From positions 8,432,001 through 8,496,000 of the forward strand of contig OW051497.1 of the NCBI GenBank assembly GCA_932521035.1: a stretch of DNA of 64,000 bases. Reading direction: 5' to 3'. Shown in pieces: positions 1-10,561 of the stretch. The DNA is from Oscheius dolichura (lineage: Eukaryota; Nematoda; Chromadorea; Rhabditida; Rhabditidae). Position 1 is the first letter of the stretch. Every line of letters starts with the position of its first letter. The notes under the pieces were generated by a model that ran no database searches, was not told where the DNA came from, and worked only from the letters and a program-made list of their open reading frames with translations. Made by a program: the position numbers and the translations under genes.

Positions 1-1193
1 TTGAATCGTTTACAAGCAGCAGCAGTATGGAATGTATGACTAAATGCTTTTACAATCCGCGGTGTACTCACATGACCTGGACGCCTAATCGTCACTGTAA
101 TCTGAAGTCGATAGCCACAGCGGAAGCAGTACCCAAGTGTGGTCCCAGTGGCTACGTCTGCGGTGTAAAAGGATCAGCCAAGATGAAAGAGCCAGGTAAT
201 TAGGTCTATCTCGCTAATTGTGCATTTACAGTGTACTCTGGATGTACAACTTCCGAAGCATCTAAGCAGGTGAGTCCAAGGCTATCCTTCGCTCCTCTAT
301 GAAGAGGGGTTGGCGGAAATGGGTTTCGCTCATTTGCCAACGAGTTATAATTGATTTCTTACATTAAACTGATCAAAATACACATACGAAGCTCTCTTTA
401 AGAAAATCAACTGGCGATGGGTCGATTTTGATATGCAATGGGAATATGGCTGTGACTTTCCTGGGCACGACATTGAAACAACTACAAGCAGCAGTGGAGA
501 CTGCTTGGATAAATGCTTCTACAATGCCCGATGCACCCATTTTACCTGGACTCCTAATGGTGCCTGCAACCTGAAGTCAATTGCCAAATCGGATGCCGTA
601 CCCAAGTGCGGTCCCAGTGGCTATGTCTGCGGTGTAAAGGGATCGGCCAAATTGAAGGAGTCAGGTAATTAGTTTGGATGCCCTAAAAGAAAAACTCACA
701 ACACTGCGAATATCCAAAAAAAAAGAAATCAACGTTAAAAAGGCTCCTACACCACCTAGATCGCGGAAAAGGCTAAAGTACGCGAATTTTGGCATCTTCT
801 TTGGGCAGTTAATTGACTGTCATTCATTTTCGTGTTTCAGTGTACTCGGGATGTCTCACGACCGCCAAAGCAGCTAAACAGGTGAATTCAAGTCTATATA
901 CGACTGGTTAACTCATTAAGGCGCTCAAATGGAAGCGGTACGACTATGATATGCATTGGTCTTATGGCTGCGATTTTCCCGGTCGTGATATTGAATCGTT
1001 TACAAGCAGCAGTATGGAATGTATCACTAAATGTTTCTACAACCCTCGGTGTACTCACATTACCTGGACGCCTAATCGCTACTGTAATCTAAAATCGATT
1101 TCGACGTCAGATGCCGTACCCAAATGCGGTCCCAGTGGCTATATGTGCGCTGTAAAAGAAACCGCTAAGCTTCAGTCAGTCACGTGTCCCTGA
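1..1193 (+). CDS. Tandem PAN/apple-like cysteine-module protein (5' end off window)
   Basis: Exons inferred at <3-195, 232-269, 403-664, 841-881 and 921-1193; phases agree at every junction. The product holds three copies of a module: YGCDFPGxDIE, then TSSSxxCxxKCFYNxRCTH, TWTPNxxCNLKS and AVPKCGPSGYxC. Each is followed by a 13-codon linker exon (VYSGC...), except the last, which ends QSVTCP-stop. The C-H-TWT-C-LK arrangement resembles PAN/apple-like domains that bind protein or carbohydrate in secreted proteins; that assignment is by pattern only. The starts of units 2 and 3 (K-I-N-W-R-W and A-L-K-W-K-R) show that the acceptors are AAG. The in-frame TAG just after the donors at 196 and 665 is intronic. 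AATAAA lies at 1193 and 1282. The N-terminus and any signal peptide lie left of the window. Confidence 0.72.
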
Positions 1194-1281
1194 ATAAACG
1201 TAGTTTTGCTTATCATTGCTTGTTTATGTTTAATACTGGTCATAGGTGTATTGTTTAAGAAACCGAAAAGGTCTAGCCTTC

Positions 1282-1287
1282 AATAAA
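1282..1287 (+). terminator. Polyadenylation signal AATAAA
   Basis: AATAAA 89 bp after the stop of the PAN-like gene; another AATAAA overlaps the stop codon itself at 1193-1198. Either could direct 3' end formation. Confidence 0.45.
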
Positions 1288-1338
1288 TTTTGGAGATTTG
1301 GATTACCCGTGCCTTCAATCTTTTTCGTCCTTCGCAAA

Positions 1339-1566
1339 CTACACTTCTTGGAAAGATCTGGTCAAAGTTCTGTTCCCTCCAATGCTACACACGAAGAACA
1401 ATTGTCGCGATATGCTGTTTAACAAGGAAGCACTGCTCTGAGTCCTAGAATAAAGCACACTACTGATGTGTTGTTGTCTTCGGAATCGAAGTCGGGAATA
1501 GACGGGAGACGTAATCCAAAAGAAGAGGGCAAATGGCAGAAGAATGATCTTGGAACGCTTGAACAA
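1339..1566 (-). pseudogene. Small ORF with signal peptide, copy 1 (probable broken copy)
   Basis: A 75-codon ORF begins MFKRSKIILLPFALFFW, a good signal peptide, then a basic stretch RLRFRRQQH. It matches the ORF at 6796-6984 until about codon 58, where the duplication ends. In the second copy a Cys-rich exon lies about 220 bp downstream. No such exon is seen here, because the downstream flank runs into the PAN-like gene. It is therefore probably a signal-peptide exon separated from its mature domain; a short secreted basic peptide is the alternative. Confidence 0.35.
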
Positions 1567-1958
1567 TTTACCTCGAGGAAGAAACTGAAATAAGGAAATA
1601 CTAAAATTGCTATTTTAAAGGAGCTAATTTTATTTGTTTATTTATTTATCCGTTATCATTATCTTCGTTATCCGGGCAGTCTTTTAGTAACGTTATGCCT
1701 CGCCCCATGACGCACCTCAAGACTTATTCCTTGAACATCCATCTCGCGTCCGTGGCAGTTGTTACTCGCCTCTAGTATGATCGCAAAGAGCAAAACTTAA
1801 CCAGATTCATCACTCACACATAGAGCCTGAGTCACCGAAGAGAGCAACTGCATGCTTTGGCTACAGTACAGCATCTTGTTAAACATGTTTTCGACGAGAC
1901 CTTCTCATACATTTAAAGGAACCCCTAGGGGCCTAGGCGGGTTACTGTAGCAGAGGAT
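1393..1958. repeat. Duplicated segment, copy 1 (with 6811-7234)
   Basis: Almost the same sequence occurs at 6811-7234, in the same orientation. It begins at GAAGAACAATTGTCGCG and ends at GGGTTACTGTA. Copy 1 contains about 140 bp (roughly 1678-1817) absent from copy 2. The segment carries a minus-strand ORF with a signal peptide and ends inside a TTAA-flanked inverted-repeat element. High identity suggests a recent duplication. Confidence 0.85.
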
Positions 1959-2165
1959 AATGAGCCGGCAAAATCGGCCTTTTCAGAAAAAAAACAAAAA
2001 ATGTCATCAGAATCAGCGTAAAAAATTGAATCGAATGAGCTAGGCTTCAGCCAATTTCTCCTTTTCTGTGAAAAGTATTGTCGCAAAACAGAACAGGTGC
2101 ACACCGTCGCTGCGGGACCACTGCGTAATCAGGCAAAATCAGCGAGTCCCTGGGGCTTCCTTTAA
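1913..2165. mobile_element. TTAA-flanked inverted-repeat element 1 (MITE-like)
   Basis: TTAA at 1913-1916 is followed by AGGAACCCCTAGGGG. The right end reads CCCTGGGGCTTCCT then TTAA (2162-2165). The ends are imperfect inverted repeats and TTAA is the apparent target duplication. There is no transposase ORF. Related elements lie at 5587, 28708 and 50866, with a truncated copy at 7197. Confidence 0.75.
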
Positions 2166-2451
2166 ACAGGTGTAGAGACAGCCAACGAGTAAGAACCACT
2201 ATCCACTGAAAATATCGGGGATTTTAGCTAGTTGCTATGGCGAATAGCTGGCTAGTCTCTGGACTGTAAAAACCTCTATACGCCTGAAGTAAACAGTAAA
2301 GGTTGCAGGCACCTAAGGGCTATATGCTACCGATTTTATTAGATATTCGCAGCCATGAAACACAGGCTACTCACCAGCCCAACAACGGCAATGTTACAGC
2401 ATCTACGCTCCCCGAAAGAGGGTCCGGAAAGTAGGCGGAGTTGGGACCCAA
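2166..2451. other. Intergenic spacer upstream of the CAP gene
   Basis: No supported gene. It holds the presumed promoter of the CAP gene; a TATA box lies just beyond, at 2481. Confidence 0.5.
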
Positions 2452-2480
2452 TTGCCTCCAGAAGAGCATGTGGCATCCTG

Positions 2481-2489
2481 TATAAATAG
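2481..2489 (+). promoter_or_regulatory. TATA box of the CAP gene
   Basis: TATAAATAG lies 61 bp upstream of the chosen ATG (2542). The spacing implies a short 5' leader. This also argues against the longer in-frame ATG at 2452, which lies upstream of the TATA box. Confidence 0.6.
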
Positions 2490-2541
2490 TATACTCTTCC
2501 GAAGAGCAATCCTACTGAAGACCCCTGTTCCACAGAAGAAG

Positions 2542-3459
2542 ATGCGTCGACTTCTCCTCCTCCTTTTGGGTTTGATCTCACCCATCAATGGTATCGCCCT
2601 TTCCTACCTCGTTAACAAATCAGTTTTAGCCGGTATGTGCAGCAGTGCTGGATGGAGCGACAACGACCGCTGGGGCATTCTCAACGTCCACAACAACCTT
2701 AGATCGAAGATAGCTCGTGGCGTGTACTCGGCCGGAGGAACGAAAAAGGGTCCGGCAAGAGACATGATCAAGATGATCTATGATTGTGGGCTTGAGGCAT
2801 CTGCCCAGCGATGGGCAAACTCCTGCCCCAGTGGTCACTCTGGATCCCATGAGAACATTTACTGGCGCTACTCCAGTGGAGGGGTGAGCTCTTCTTTCCC
2901 TTTAAGAACCGCGAAGAGTTTCAGTTAAATATTGCCGGACAAGGAGCCATAGCTGCAAATGAATGGGAAAAGGAACTGCAGCAACACGGGTGGTCTAGTA
3001 ACAGAATGGAATCCGGAATCGGTCATGCCACACAGGTCTTTACTTATTTCGTTATTTTCCTAACTTGAAATATAGATGGCCTGGTCCAGTACATGGAAAG
3101 TCGGTTGCGGAGTGAAGCGGTGTCAGTCCGGCAGTCAAATCGTCGTTGTCTGCCATTACGATCCTGCTGGAAATATTGTCAACCGAAATGTCTACTCCCA
3201 CGGTTCGACCTGCTCCGCCTGTCCCGGGGGGACCACCTGTGACAGCTCCACTGGTCTTTGTAGTACGGGGCAGAACCAAGGCGGAACTAACGAAGTCGGA
3301 ACTAACCAAGGGGAAGACGATGGCGGCCAATGGACAACCAACCAAGTGACACATTCGGGAACCTGGGATGGAGACATCCAAAAACGGTTCCAAGACTTCC
3401 TGAAGAAGATCCAGCAGATGGCTAACCAACAACAGCAGCAGTGGTCGATGAGTTGGTAA
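2542..3459 (+). CDS. Secreted CAP/SCP-domain protein
   Basis: Exons 2542-2883, 2925-3035 and 3076-3459, all joined in phase 0 with GT-AG introns of about 40 bp. The start was chosen because MRRLLLLLLGLISP is a signal peptide and a TATA box sits just upstream. CAP landmarks follow in order: VHNNLRSKI (first His), CPSGHSGSHENI (second His and Glu), GHATQMAWSSTWKVGCG (CAP1-like) and VVCHYDPAGN (CAP2). The C-terminus adds a short Cys-rich patch (CSACPGGTTCDSSTGLC) and a Gly/Asn/Gln-rich tail. CAP proteins are extracellular; nematodes secrete many, with roles in host interaction or defence that differ between members, so no specific job is assigned. AATAAA at 3525 fits the 3' end. Confidence 0.92.
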
Positions 3460-3524
3460 TAGATTGTAAAATTCCTGACTTTATGTAATCCAGTTTCAAT
3501 CCATAATGTCGTGTCCATTGCTTG

Positions 3525-3530
3525 AATAAA
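3525..3530 (+). terminator. Polyadenylation signal AATAAA of the CAP gene
   Basis: AATAAA 66 bp after the CAP stop codon on the same strand. Confidence 0.6.
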
Positions 3531-4369
3531 TCTGGAAGTCTCGTTCTCTTTGCTCTTTTTCTCTCTAAGGAACGGTGCACCCAAATCAGCAAAGGTTCCA
3601 CGCTACTTGACAAAAAAGAAATTAACATCTAAGTATTTGTTTAACACTTTTCGGAAAACTCCATTCCTAAATGATGTTTGCCCCAGTTACCGTAGCCAGA
3701 GAGGAGACAGTTGCTTCTTTCGTTGACTCACAAGTTGGATGCAGTTTTCTTGCATTTTTGTTCTTGGAACACATGTCTCTAAAGCTTCCAACCAGTGCTC
3801 AAGTTTCGTATCTTGATCCTTGGGTGAAACAAGTGTCGCTGTCTCAGGCTGTTGGGCTCCATGCTAGAAACAAGAAACAACTGCCCTAGGGATGTGTTCA
3901 ACGCGGAAGCGCTAACAAGGGACCCTTTTTGAATGTGAAAAAAGTGCAAAAATGAAGTTGGCTCATAGGAATGAAGAGGACTCGAACTTGGGAAAGAACA
4001 CAGACAAAAAATTATGAGCGAGAGCACTATCCACTCGGCCATTTCGACACATTTTATTAGCGGGAATCTTACAAGTCAGAATTCCATTTCGGTCAATTTT
4101 ACATGTTAAACGAAATGTACTGCTACGCCGCAACCCGAGCCGTTCTGCAGGTTTTGAAAGCGGTTTCTAGGACAGTTTCTATCGATCTATCGAATGGTAT
4201 AAGGTCTCATCGCGTGAAGCCACCGGCAACTAAAAAGGCTCCCTTGTGACTCATCCAGTGGAGAAAGGCATACTTAGGTACCGCAAAGTGGAAATTAGAT
4301 TTGGTCATATCCCAATGAGTTTGGTACCATTCGAGAGATCTGACCGTAACTTACAACATTTGTTTTTAG
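3531..4369. other. Non-coding spacer with a degenerate tRNA-like stretch
   Basis: No convincing gene; the short ORFs have no domain or splice support. On the minus strand near 3960-4050 the sequence carries a box-A-like GGCCGAGTGGATAG and a box-B-like GTTCGAGTCC with CAT between them. This resembles a decayed Met-tRNA or tRNA-derived repeat, but the anticodon arm does not fold well by eye. Confidence 0.35.
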
Positions 4370-4419
4370 AGTAACCAAATCCAATCACTCAATGTCGCAA
4401 TTTTTCGCAATTTAACAAC

Positions 4420-4505
4420 GCTGGTGCGCAAGCGTTTTCCGGTACAAATTTTGGTCGCTGCGCCAACGATCCACCGGTCGAGGGTTCGATCCCCGTCGAC
4501 GTCAA
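4420..4505 (+). other. tRNA-like sequence (possible tRNA pseudogene or SINE head)
   Basis: The 3' part holds GAGGGTTCGATCCCC, close to a T-arm/box B, and is followed by an A/T-rich run. A clear acceptor stem and anticodon arm were not found, so a functional tRNA is not claimed. Confidence 0.28.
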
Positions 4506-4559
4506 AAATTTTTGCTTTTTTGGATTTATATATCAAAATGATGCTCATAATGCGACAAA

Positions 4560-5586
4560 AAGAATGCAATAAAAATTAGCAAAAAATAATATCACAATTT
4601 TGAGAAAAACACAAAAGTTGAAAAATAATTTGCAGTGGTGCGCGGTTACCTGTTCGATGGCGTGTGAATACCGTGCAAAAATGACGATTTCTTCAAGTTA
4701 CACATAGAAAACTAGCTCACAATAATTTGTGCTACCGTGGATTTTGCTTATTTTTGACTAGAAATTAGGTAATAACATACTTATTCGATATCACAAAAAA
4801 AATTAGTGGAATCGGTTGAAATGAAAGTGCAGTAACTATTTTTCACAACTTCGAAAAATGCTCAATTTCATAAATTCATTTTTTCACCAATTTTGATATA
4901 TTCTAATGTACTTTTTTATACCTAGTTATTGTAAACAAGCTGAAAAAACAATATATATCAACGCTAGAAAAAATGTTAGTTATGATAAAAATGTCTACTT
5001 TGAATGCAATCAAATTATGCAACTTCTAATTACTATATGATTTTTGTGCTGCCGTAGATTTTTTTGATTTTTTATATATAAATTATACATATTTTTTACT
5101 ATATAAAACAGTATAAAAAATAGGTGGAATCGGTTAATACTAAAAAGATATAAACGAAAAACGATTTTATGATAGATTTTATCATAGATAGAGCAGATAT
5201 TGTGAAAAACTGTTGTTGTAATTAAATTCTACGCCAAAAATTATGTGTCGGGCGAGAAAATTGGCCCATAACCCCCTAGATTTACAGAGATATACGTCCT
5301 TTTGTAAAAAAAACCGAAAAAACGTGAACAAAAAGTGTTACCTTCTTTTGGCGCGCTCTGCGGTCCCTAGGCATACTGTAGCTGAACGACCGGTTGGGAA
5401 TGCTCATTTTGTTAGATAAACCCTTCTGGTTTTCCTTGAGTATTTTGTTCCAACTTTCTGATGTTATATTCACCTCTTGAGCGATTTAAAAGACAAAGGT
5501 CTACGCGCCTAAATTGTCAGCCAGAGAAGGAAACAACTGATCTCTCCTTGACTACAGTAGCAGACCTGAACAACAACCACCAGGCA
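4560..5586. other. AT-rich intergenic DNA
   Basis: Long A and T runs with no ORF or splice structure supporting a gene. It may include 5' exons of the membrane-protein gene ending at 6274, but none could be identified. Confidence 0.5.
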
Positions 5587-5963
5587 TTAAAGGAACAGTA
5601 AGGGCTAGTTTTCCGGGTTACGGTAGCGAAAAGGGAGATATTATTTTTTGTAATTTTTTGCACATATATTTGTTGTAAAACTGTATGCAATCAGCTCTAT
5701 CAACAAAAAAAGTAGCAAAAACCGCAGAAAATGGTGTTCTGATACGAAAATGCAGGCGTCTGCAGGCGTTGCATGCTGTTTACGCACCCCGCCTGCAGGC
5801 GATCGTCATTTGGACGCCTGCGTTGGACGGTTTTAAGCACTTTGCATGCATTTTTCTCCTTATTCTGAGATTTTTATGAAAAACAAATTAGTGCATGATG
5901 ATCAGTGAATTTTTCTCTACAAAATAAGACCAACTTGTTTTGTAGCCCATACTGTTCCTTTAA
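5587..5963. mobile_element. TTAA-flanked inverted-repeat element 2
   Basis: TTAA at 5587-5590, then AGGAACAGTAAGGGCTA. The right end is TAGCCCATACTGTTCCT then TTAA (5960-5963). The termini are near-perfect inverted repeats. The interior contains nested GC-rich inverted motifs (GCCTGCAGGCG type, around 5756-5825). There is no transposase. The element ends 23 bp before a splice acceptor, so it sits in an intron. Confidence 0.82.
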
Positions 5964-5986
5964 GTCGTCTATAGCTGATCTCACAG

Positions 5987-6274
5987 GTAATGTGTCCCTT
6001 GCAGCTGGAACAATTTCTGTCATATGCGTGGCTCTTATCTGTGCTAAAAAGTAAGTAAGCTTTGCTTGCTATTATTGAAAAAGAGTGCGCTCTCTCTCTT
6101 TCTCTCTGTTCGTTCATAACTATCTATTTTGTGGTACATATCTTCATTAAAACTAGGGAATTTTACCGTGATAAAATTATAGGCAACAATAGGCAAAGCA
6201 GTCTCCTTGATGAAATGAAGCACAGGAGGGGCAGAAGTCATGGTCACAACTCTTGCCCAAGTGGACCCACTTAA
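5987..6274 (+). CDS. C-terminal exons of a single-pass membrane protein (partial)
   Basis: Two exons (5987-6050 and 6157-6274) join in phase. The first encodes GNVSLAAGTISVICVALICA, a hydrophobic segment long enough to span a membrane, then KK. The second gives a basic, Ser/His-rich tail ending HNSCPSGPT-stop, the expected form of a type I receptor tail. Extracellular exons were not found; the TTAA element immediately upstream lies in the preceding intron. AATAAA at 6411 could serve this gene. The family is not recognised. Confidence 0.45.
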
Positions 6275-6417
6275 ATTTGTTCTTCTACACGCGGAAGAAA
6301 ATCTTACCCGGATTCCAAATTGTTTTGACTTGTAAAGTTTCTTGTTTAGTCCACAGTCAGGCTTGTAGTTTGTGTTGACTCGATCTAATTCACTTACGCT
6401 CTACGATAAGAATAAAA

Positions 6418-6575
6418 CTAACCAGAAATCGTAGCGTCACAACAGAGTCCAACAGCGAAACCCATCGTACAGACGGCGCCCTTGAGACAGTTAAGAGGGC
6501 CATCGGGATTACAGTGACTGGTGTTATCGGCCCTCTTAACTGGTTCGGAATTGGCGGGGCATCTTTTGTAATCCG
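6418..6575 (-). CDS. Cys-rich secreted-type exon (lustrin-like module)
   Basis: The last exon of a minus-strand gene encodes DYKRCPANSEPVKRAD, then CNPDGPLNC, GAVCTMGFAVGLCC and a stop. The spacing C...C...C...C...CC resembles lustrin-type cysteine modules common in secreted nematode proteins. The acceptor TTCTAG lies at 6576-6577 and the exon starts in phase 1. The natural upstream partner is the signal-peptide ORF at 6796-6984 on the same strand. A weak donor after its QQHIS would join in phase and give a small secreted protein of roughly 85-90 residues. The join is inferred. Confidence 0.5.
6482..6540. repeat. Inverted repeat inside the Cys-rich exon
   Basis: CAGTTAAGAGGGCC and its reverse complement GGCCCTCTTAACTG flank about 25 bp, making a strong potential hairpin within coding sequence. 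Confidence 0.7.
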
Positions 6576-6795
6576 CTAGAAAGGATAGTCAACCCATAAG
6601 GATATCACTATTTTAAAAAGAGGGACTCAAAGAAACCTTGTGGTTTGACAGGAATGTACAAAAAGAGGGCAATAATGAGGAAAGGGGAGGAATGCACAAA
6701 AAGGGAACAATAATTTGAAGAATCAAACCACTGCACTTTTTTATGTTTTGGTTCAAGTCTTTTCATACGACGATTGTTGTGTAGATAACCTTCCT

Positions 6796-6984
6796 CTAAA
6801 ATGGATAAACGAAGAACAATTGTCGCGATATGTTGTTTAACAAGGAAGCACTGCTCTGAGTCCTAGAATAAAGCACACTACTGATGTGTTGCTGTCTTCG
6901 GAATCGAAGTCGGGAATAGACGGGAGACGTAATCCAAAAGAAGAGGGCAAATGGCAAAAGAATGATCTTGGAACGCTTGAACAA
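6796..6984 (-). CDS. Small ORF with signal peptide, copy 2 (probable first exon of the Cys-rich gene)
   Basis: A 62-codon ORF starts MFKRSKIILLPFALFFW, a clear signal peptide, followed by RLRFRRQQHISS. It lies on the same strand and upstream of the Cys-rich exon at 6575-6418, so it probably supplies its signal peptide through a splice within the ORF. As an unspliced peptide it would be a short basic secreted product. The upstream sequence is shared with copy 1 (1393-1958). Confidence 0.4.
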   Translation of the reverse strand: MFKRSKIILLPFALFFWITSPVYSRLRFRRQQHISSVLYSRTQSSASLLNNISRQLFFVYPF

Positions 6985-7234
6985 TTCACCTCGAGGAAGA
7001 AACTGAAATAAGGAAATACTAAAATTCCTATTTTAAAGGAGCTAATTTTATTTGTTTATTTAATTATCCGTTATCATTATCTTCGTTATCCGGGCAGAGA
7101 CACATAGAGCCTGAGTCACCGAAGAGAACAACTGCATGCTTTGGCTACAGTACAGCATCTTGTTAAACATGTTTTCGACGAGACCTTCTCATACATTTAA
7201 AGGAACCCCTAGGGGCCTAGGCGGGTTACTGTAT
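6811..7234. repeat. Duplicated segment, copy 2
   Basis: Same orientation as copy 1 at 1393-1958 and nearly identical, but lacking about 140 internal bases. Its right end is a truncated TTAA element: TTAA at 7197-7200, then AGGAACCCCTAGGGG, stopping at 7234 without a right terminus. The duplication breakpoint thus falls inside the element. Confidence 0.85.
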
Positions 7235-7393
7235 TTGAAAATGTAAAGAAGGTTCATAAACTTCATTCCTAGACAGTGACACAGAAGCATAAAAGATCCT
7301 AGTAGGCACGTGGGAAATACACCCGTAAGCAAGGAAACATCACAATTTTACCCTATATTATGAAAAAGAAGAAGAGGCGGTGGACAAGGTACG

Positions 7394-10300
7394 TTACATC
7401 TTCTTGTAGTCTGTAGTAAAACTACCACAAATCCTGAACTCGTCGTCTTTGAGGGTGGCAGTCATTCTATGCGGAACCGGACGACTTCCTTCCGATGGGG
7501 AAACTGCCGCCCAATGAATTGTATAATATCGACTAAAAAGAGAATATTTTGAAGAAAGGGTAAAGAAACTTACTTTGTAGGTTTAGGGAATACTGCATAG
7601 TTCATATCGTCAGTTTTTCCGTTACACATAAATTTGTGAATGACTCGTCCAAGGGGCGAGCTACCGGCTCCCGCTATACTGTATCCTTTCGGGAAAAGAC
7701 CAGGATCCTCTCTAACGAAATGAGACTTATCCCAAATTTTCATTTGATAGCAGACCAGTTGGTCAATTTCGTCACTATTGGGAGCTGGCCCATCAGGTGC
7801 GGATTTCTGAAGAGCAAACAAAAACAATAATATGAAAATGAACATGCTTACCTCTATCCAATCGTCCAGTTCACTCCTAGCCGCTTTATAGACCATTAGC
7901 GCCTTTTCCAGGTATACGATATGCTTCAAAGACTCTAGGTAGTCGTCTCTATCTCCACCATTGGTAGCCTTTCCGAGTGCATCGATGAGTCTTTCAATTT
8001 TCTCTTTTATTCTTGGTTGTTCCAGAACACAAGATCCAATGTCGTAGAAATTCTTGATCAATTCAGCAGCGGCCCGTGTATACACCATTGGCAAGAGAAA
8101 CGAGGTTATATCCAGGATAGTGGCACTTTCCAAACCATCAAATATCTATAAATAAAATGAAAAACTAAGAACTAAAGAAGAAGTCTACGTCTTCCATAAC
8201 AGCCGCATCGTTGAATAGTCGTCCTTGTGAGATGACCGCAACCGGCCGGACATCTTCCCACAATTTGATCCAATCGTTCTCCGGCTGTTCGAACCTAGCA
8301 GATAGCTGTTTCGTCTCCTCGTCAAAATCTTTTGGCGAATGCCAACGAACAAAGTCTTCAAAGTGACCCAATGGATTAGCTGCCTGAATTTCAAAAAAAA
8401 TTAGGCACCCTAATAGATGTGTATACCTTAAAAGCTTGCATATCTGATCGCAACGGGGCGAAGTATTGACCAAACTGTTCGTGTTCATCGGTCTCTTCCG
8501 AACATTTCAACTCAAACTCCTTGATCTCGTTTTCTGTGTGCGGTTTAGGATTCTGGGTATGGAAGTCATAAAGCGGGATATCGGGTCTCTTCAGAAGGAA
8601 CATATTCTGATGATGTTCCTTCCTTCCACGAGGGGTCTTCTCCTCATCTTCATTATCTGTGTCCGTTTCCTTCGCAACTGTGTCAATTCGATTGTCCATA
8701 TCCTCTGACGCGTCGTAGAACTCATCGCCGGCTCCTCCAGTAGCTGTATCCATTAAACCGAAGAACATATTCCTATTATTGGCGCATAGTTGGAGCATCT
8801 CTAGTAGTTGATGGAGGCGGCATTTCGAATAATTGGGAATTTGAACATCATCACTAGAGAGATATTGAAGCAAAATTAATTGTAGTCTTACTCTGTTTCC
8901 ATATTTGGGTAGCCTTCTCTTAACTTCGCAACAAATGCTGTAAATAGTTGAGAGCCAGAATGCTTCCAATGAAGATCTTCTAGTGATAAACTATAGAAAG
9001 CAACAGCCAGCCTATCTAGAGCGGATCCCGGTTCAAAGGATTTTGTCCTTGAGTAGAGTTGCTGTAAAAGAGTAATTTTAATTTACACAGTATATAGTTA
9101 CTTTCAAAAGTGGTGGTAGCTCTTGAGCCAGCTCTTTAGCTATTTGTTTAGACGATTTATATTCACTCCATACAGCATCCAGCCATACTGATTGTTTTTC
9201 GATGCTCATTGGTAAAACATTCTCGGGATCGTATTCTACATTTGTTGGATTTGTGATAGAAGAACTTGGGGTGCTATATGAACGCATAGCTTCTTTCACT
9301 GAAAAGGAGGAATACTAAAACAAATAATAGAAAAGCCTACGCTTCATATCGGTTCTAAGATGTGCTCCTATTTTCCTATCGTCTCCTTCCGAATCAGTGT
9401 CGAGAAGTGTTCTAAGCGCCGTAGCTAGACACCCTTCTGTTGGCTCGAAGTTTATTAAAAATTGCCAATCGAACGCATTTGTTTCTTCCAAGTCACAGTA
9501 ATTCTATAAAATAGTTGAATAATGTATGAAAGGGAAAAACTAACGTGTCCTTCATTTAAAACATCCTCGCACTGATTTGGCCAAGACGCCAGGAGGGATA
9601 TCCTCTCAATTGGACTATCCATTGTCCCGCAACACATTCTATCGAGCGTCGGGACCAATCCGTCGTCAAGTTGGAACATGCCATTTTCCGGAATACCCTC
9701 TCTTTCATATTCGAACATTACAGAGACCCGTACATCTCCTTGACTTCGGAATGTTGGCGTGTCCTGTGAAAATATCGAATAAGAAAACAAAGAAAAACTT
9801 ACAATCCTATTTTTGAATAGTGATATTAATCCATTTAAATGTAAATGTTGTCTTTGACCCCTGCGGAGGAGGGCTGACTCGAAAACAGTGAAGGAATCCT
9901 CTCCCATGGCGATTCCCGAGTAGAGTTGTTTTGCAGGAGTATTGTTCAATATAAAGCAAGGAAGATAGCTGTAACGAGAAAAGGTGCTAATATACAAGTT
10001 AAAGGAGACCATTGAGCTGCCTCAGCAGCAGAAATATAAGCGTTTTTAAGATATAGTATATCATCTTCAGTTGCAATTATTCTAGGAGCAGGAAGACGTA
10101 GTGTGCAGAACTTTATGGGCCCGAACTGTAAAGCGTTTTATAAACGAAGTCATATAAAAAGCACGTACCATAGCTGTTATGTGATGCCCGACGAAAAGAT
10201 CAAGGTTTGTGTTTTCTAGATCGCAGAGCAACTGGTTGACAACAAGAGGAGTAGCCAGGGGATGTTGAAGAACAGGCAGTTCGCTCTGGGGAGAAAAATA

Positions 10301-10561
10301 AGAAAAGATCACTTCTTCTTCCCCAATCTGGATCTTTTGTTCTTGGGAAACGAGCTTCATACCCATTTTAATCATTGCCTAAAAGAAAAACAAATGAATA
10401 CATAAATTAGAAAGAGAAAAGCTCACCTTGGGATAATCGACTACAGGTATCCGTCCGCATAGATTCCATTCGTTGATAACTGATTCAATCCTATGGGAAA
10501 GCTGTTCTACTGGTGTCACGGCAGTGAAGTCATTGATATTAAAGACATCTTCACTTTCCAT
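7394..10561 (-). CDS. RAB3GAP1: Rab3 GTPase-activating protein catalytic subunit
   Basis: A gene with many short introns starts at 10561 (MESEDVFNINDFT, matching the family N-terminus) and stops at 7396-7394 after FRICGSFTTDYKKM. Family landmarks are collinear. WNLCGRIP comes early, then ISLFKNRI near 9810 and CGTMDSPIERISLLASWP near 9600. An acidic box GDEFYDASED lies near 8730. HFEDFVRWHSPKDF near 8340 contains the Arg in FVRW known to be catalytic in the human protein. GAGSSPLGRVIHKFM near 7660 is the conserved C-terminal motif. With RAB3GAP2 it stimulates GTP hydrolysis by Rab3 and acts as exchange factor for Rab18, at synaptic vesicles and ER. The first two exons (10561-10427 and 10378-10169) are in phase. 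No frame break was seen. Confidence 0.93.

Noticed and set aside
2452..2541. Upstream in-frame ATG of the CAP gene
   Set aside because: It lies before the TATA box and would bury the signal peptide; ATG at 2542 is preferred.
3960..4050. Met-tRNA-like sequence on the minus strand
   Set aside because: Box A and box B look present, but the anticodon and acceptor stems do not pair convincingly by eye.
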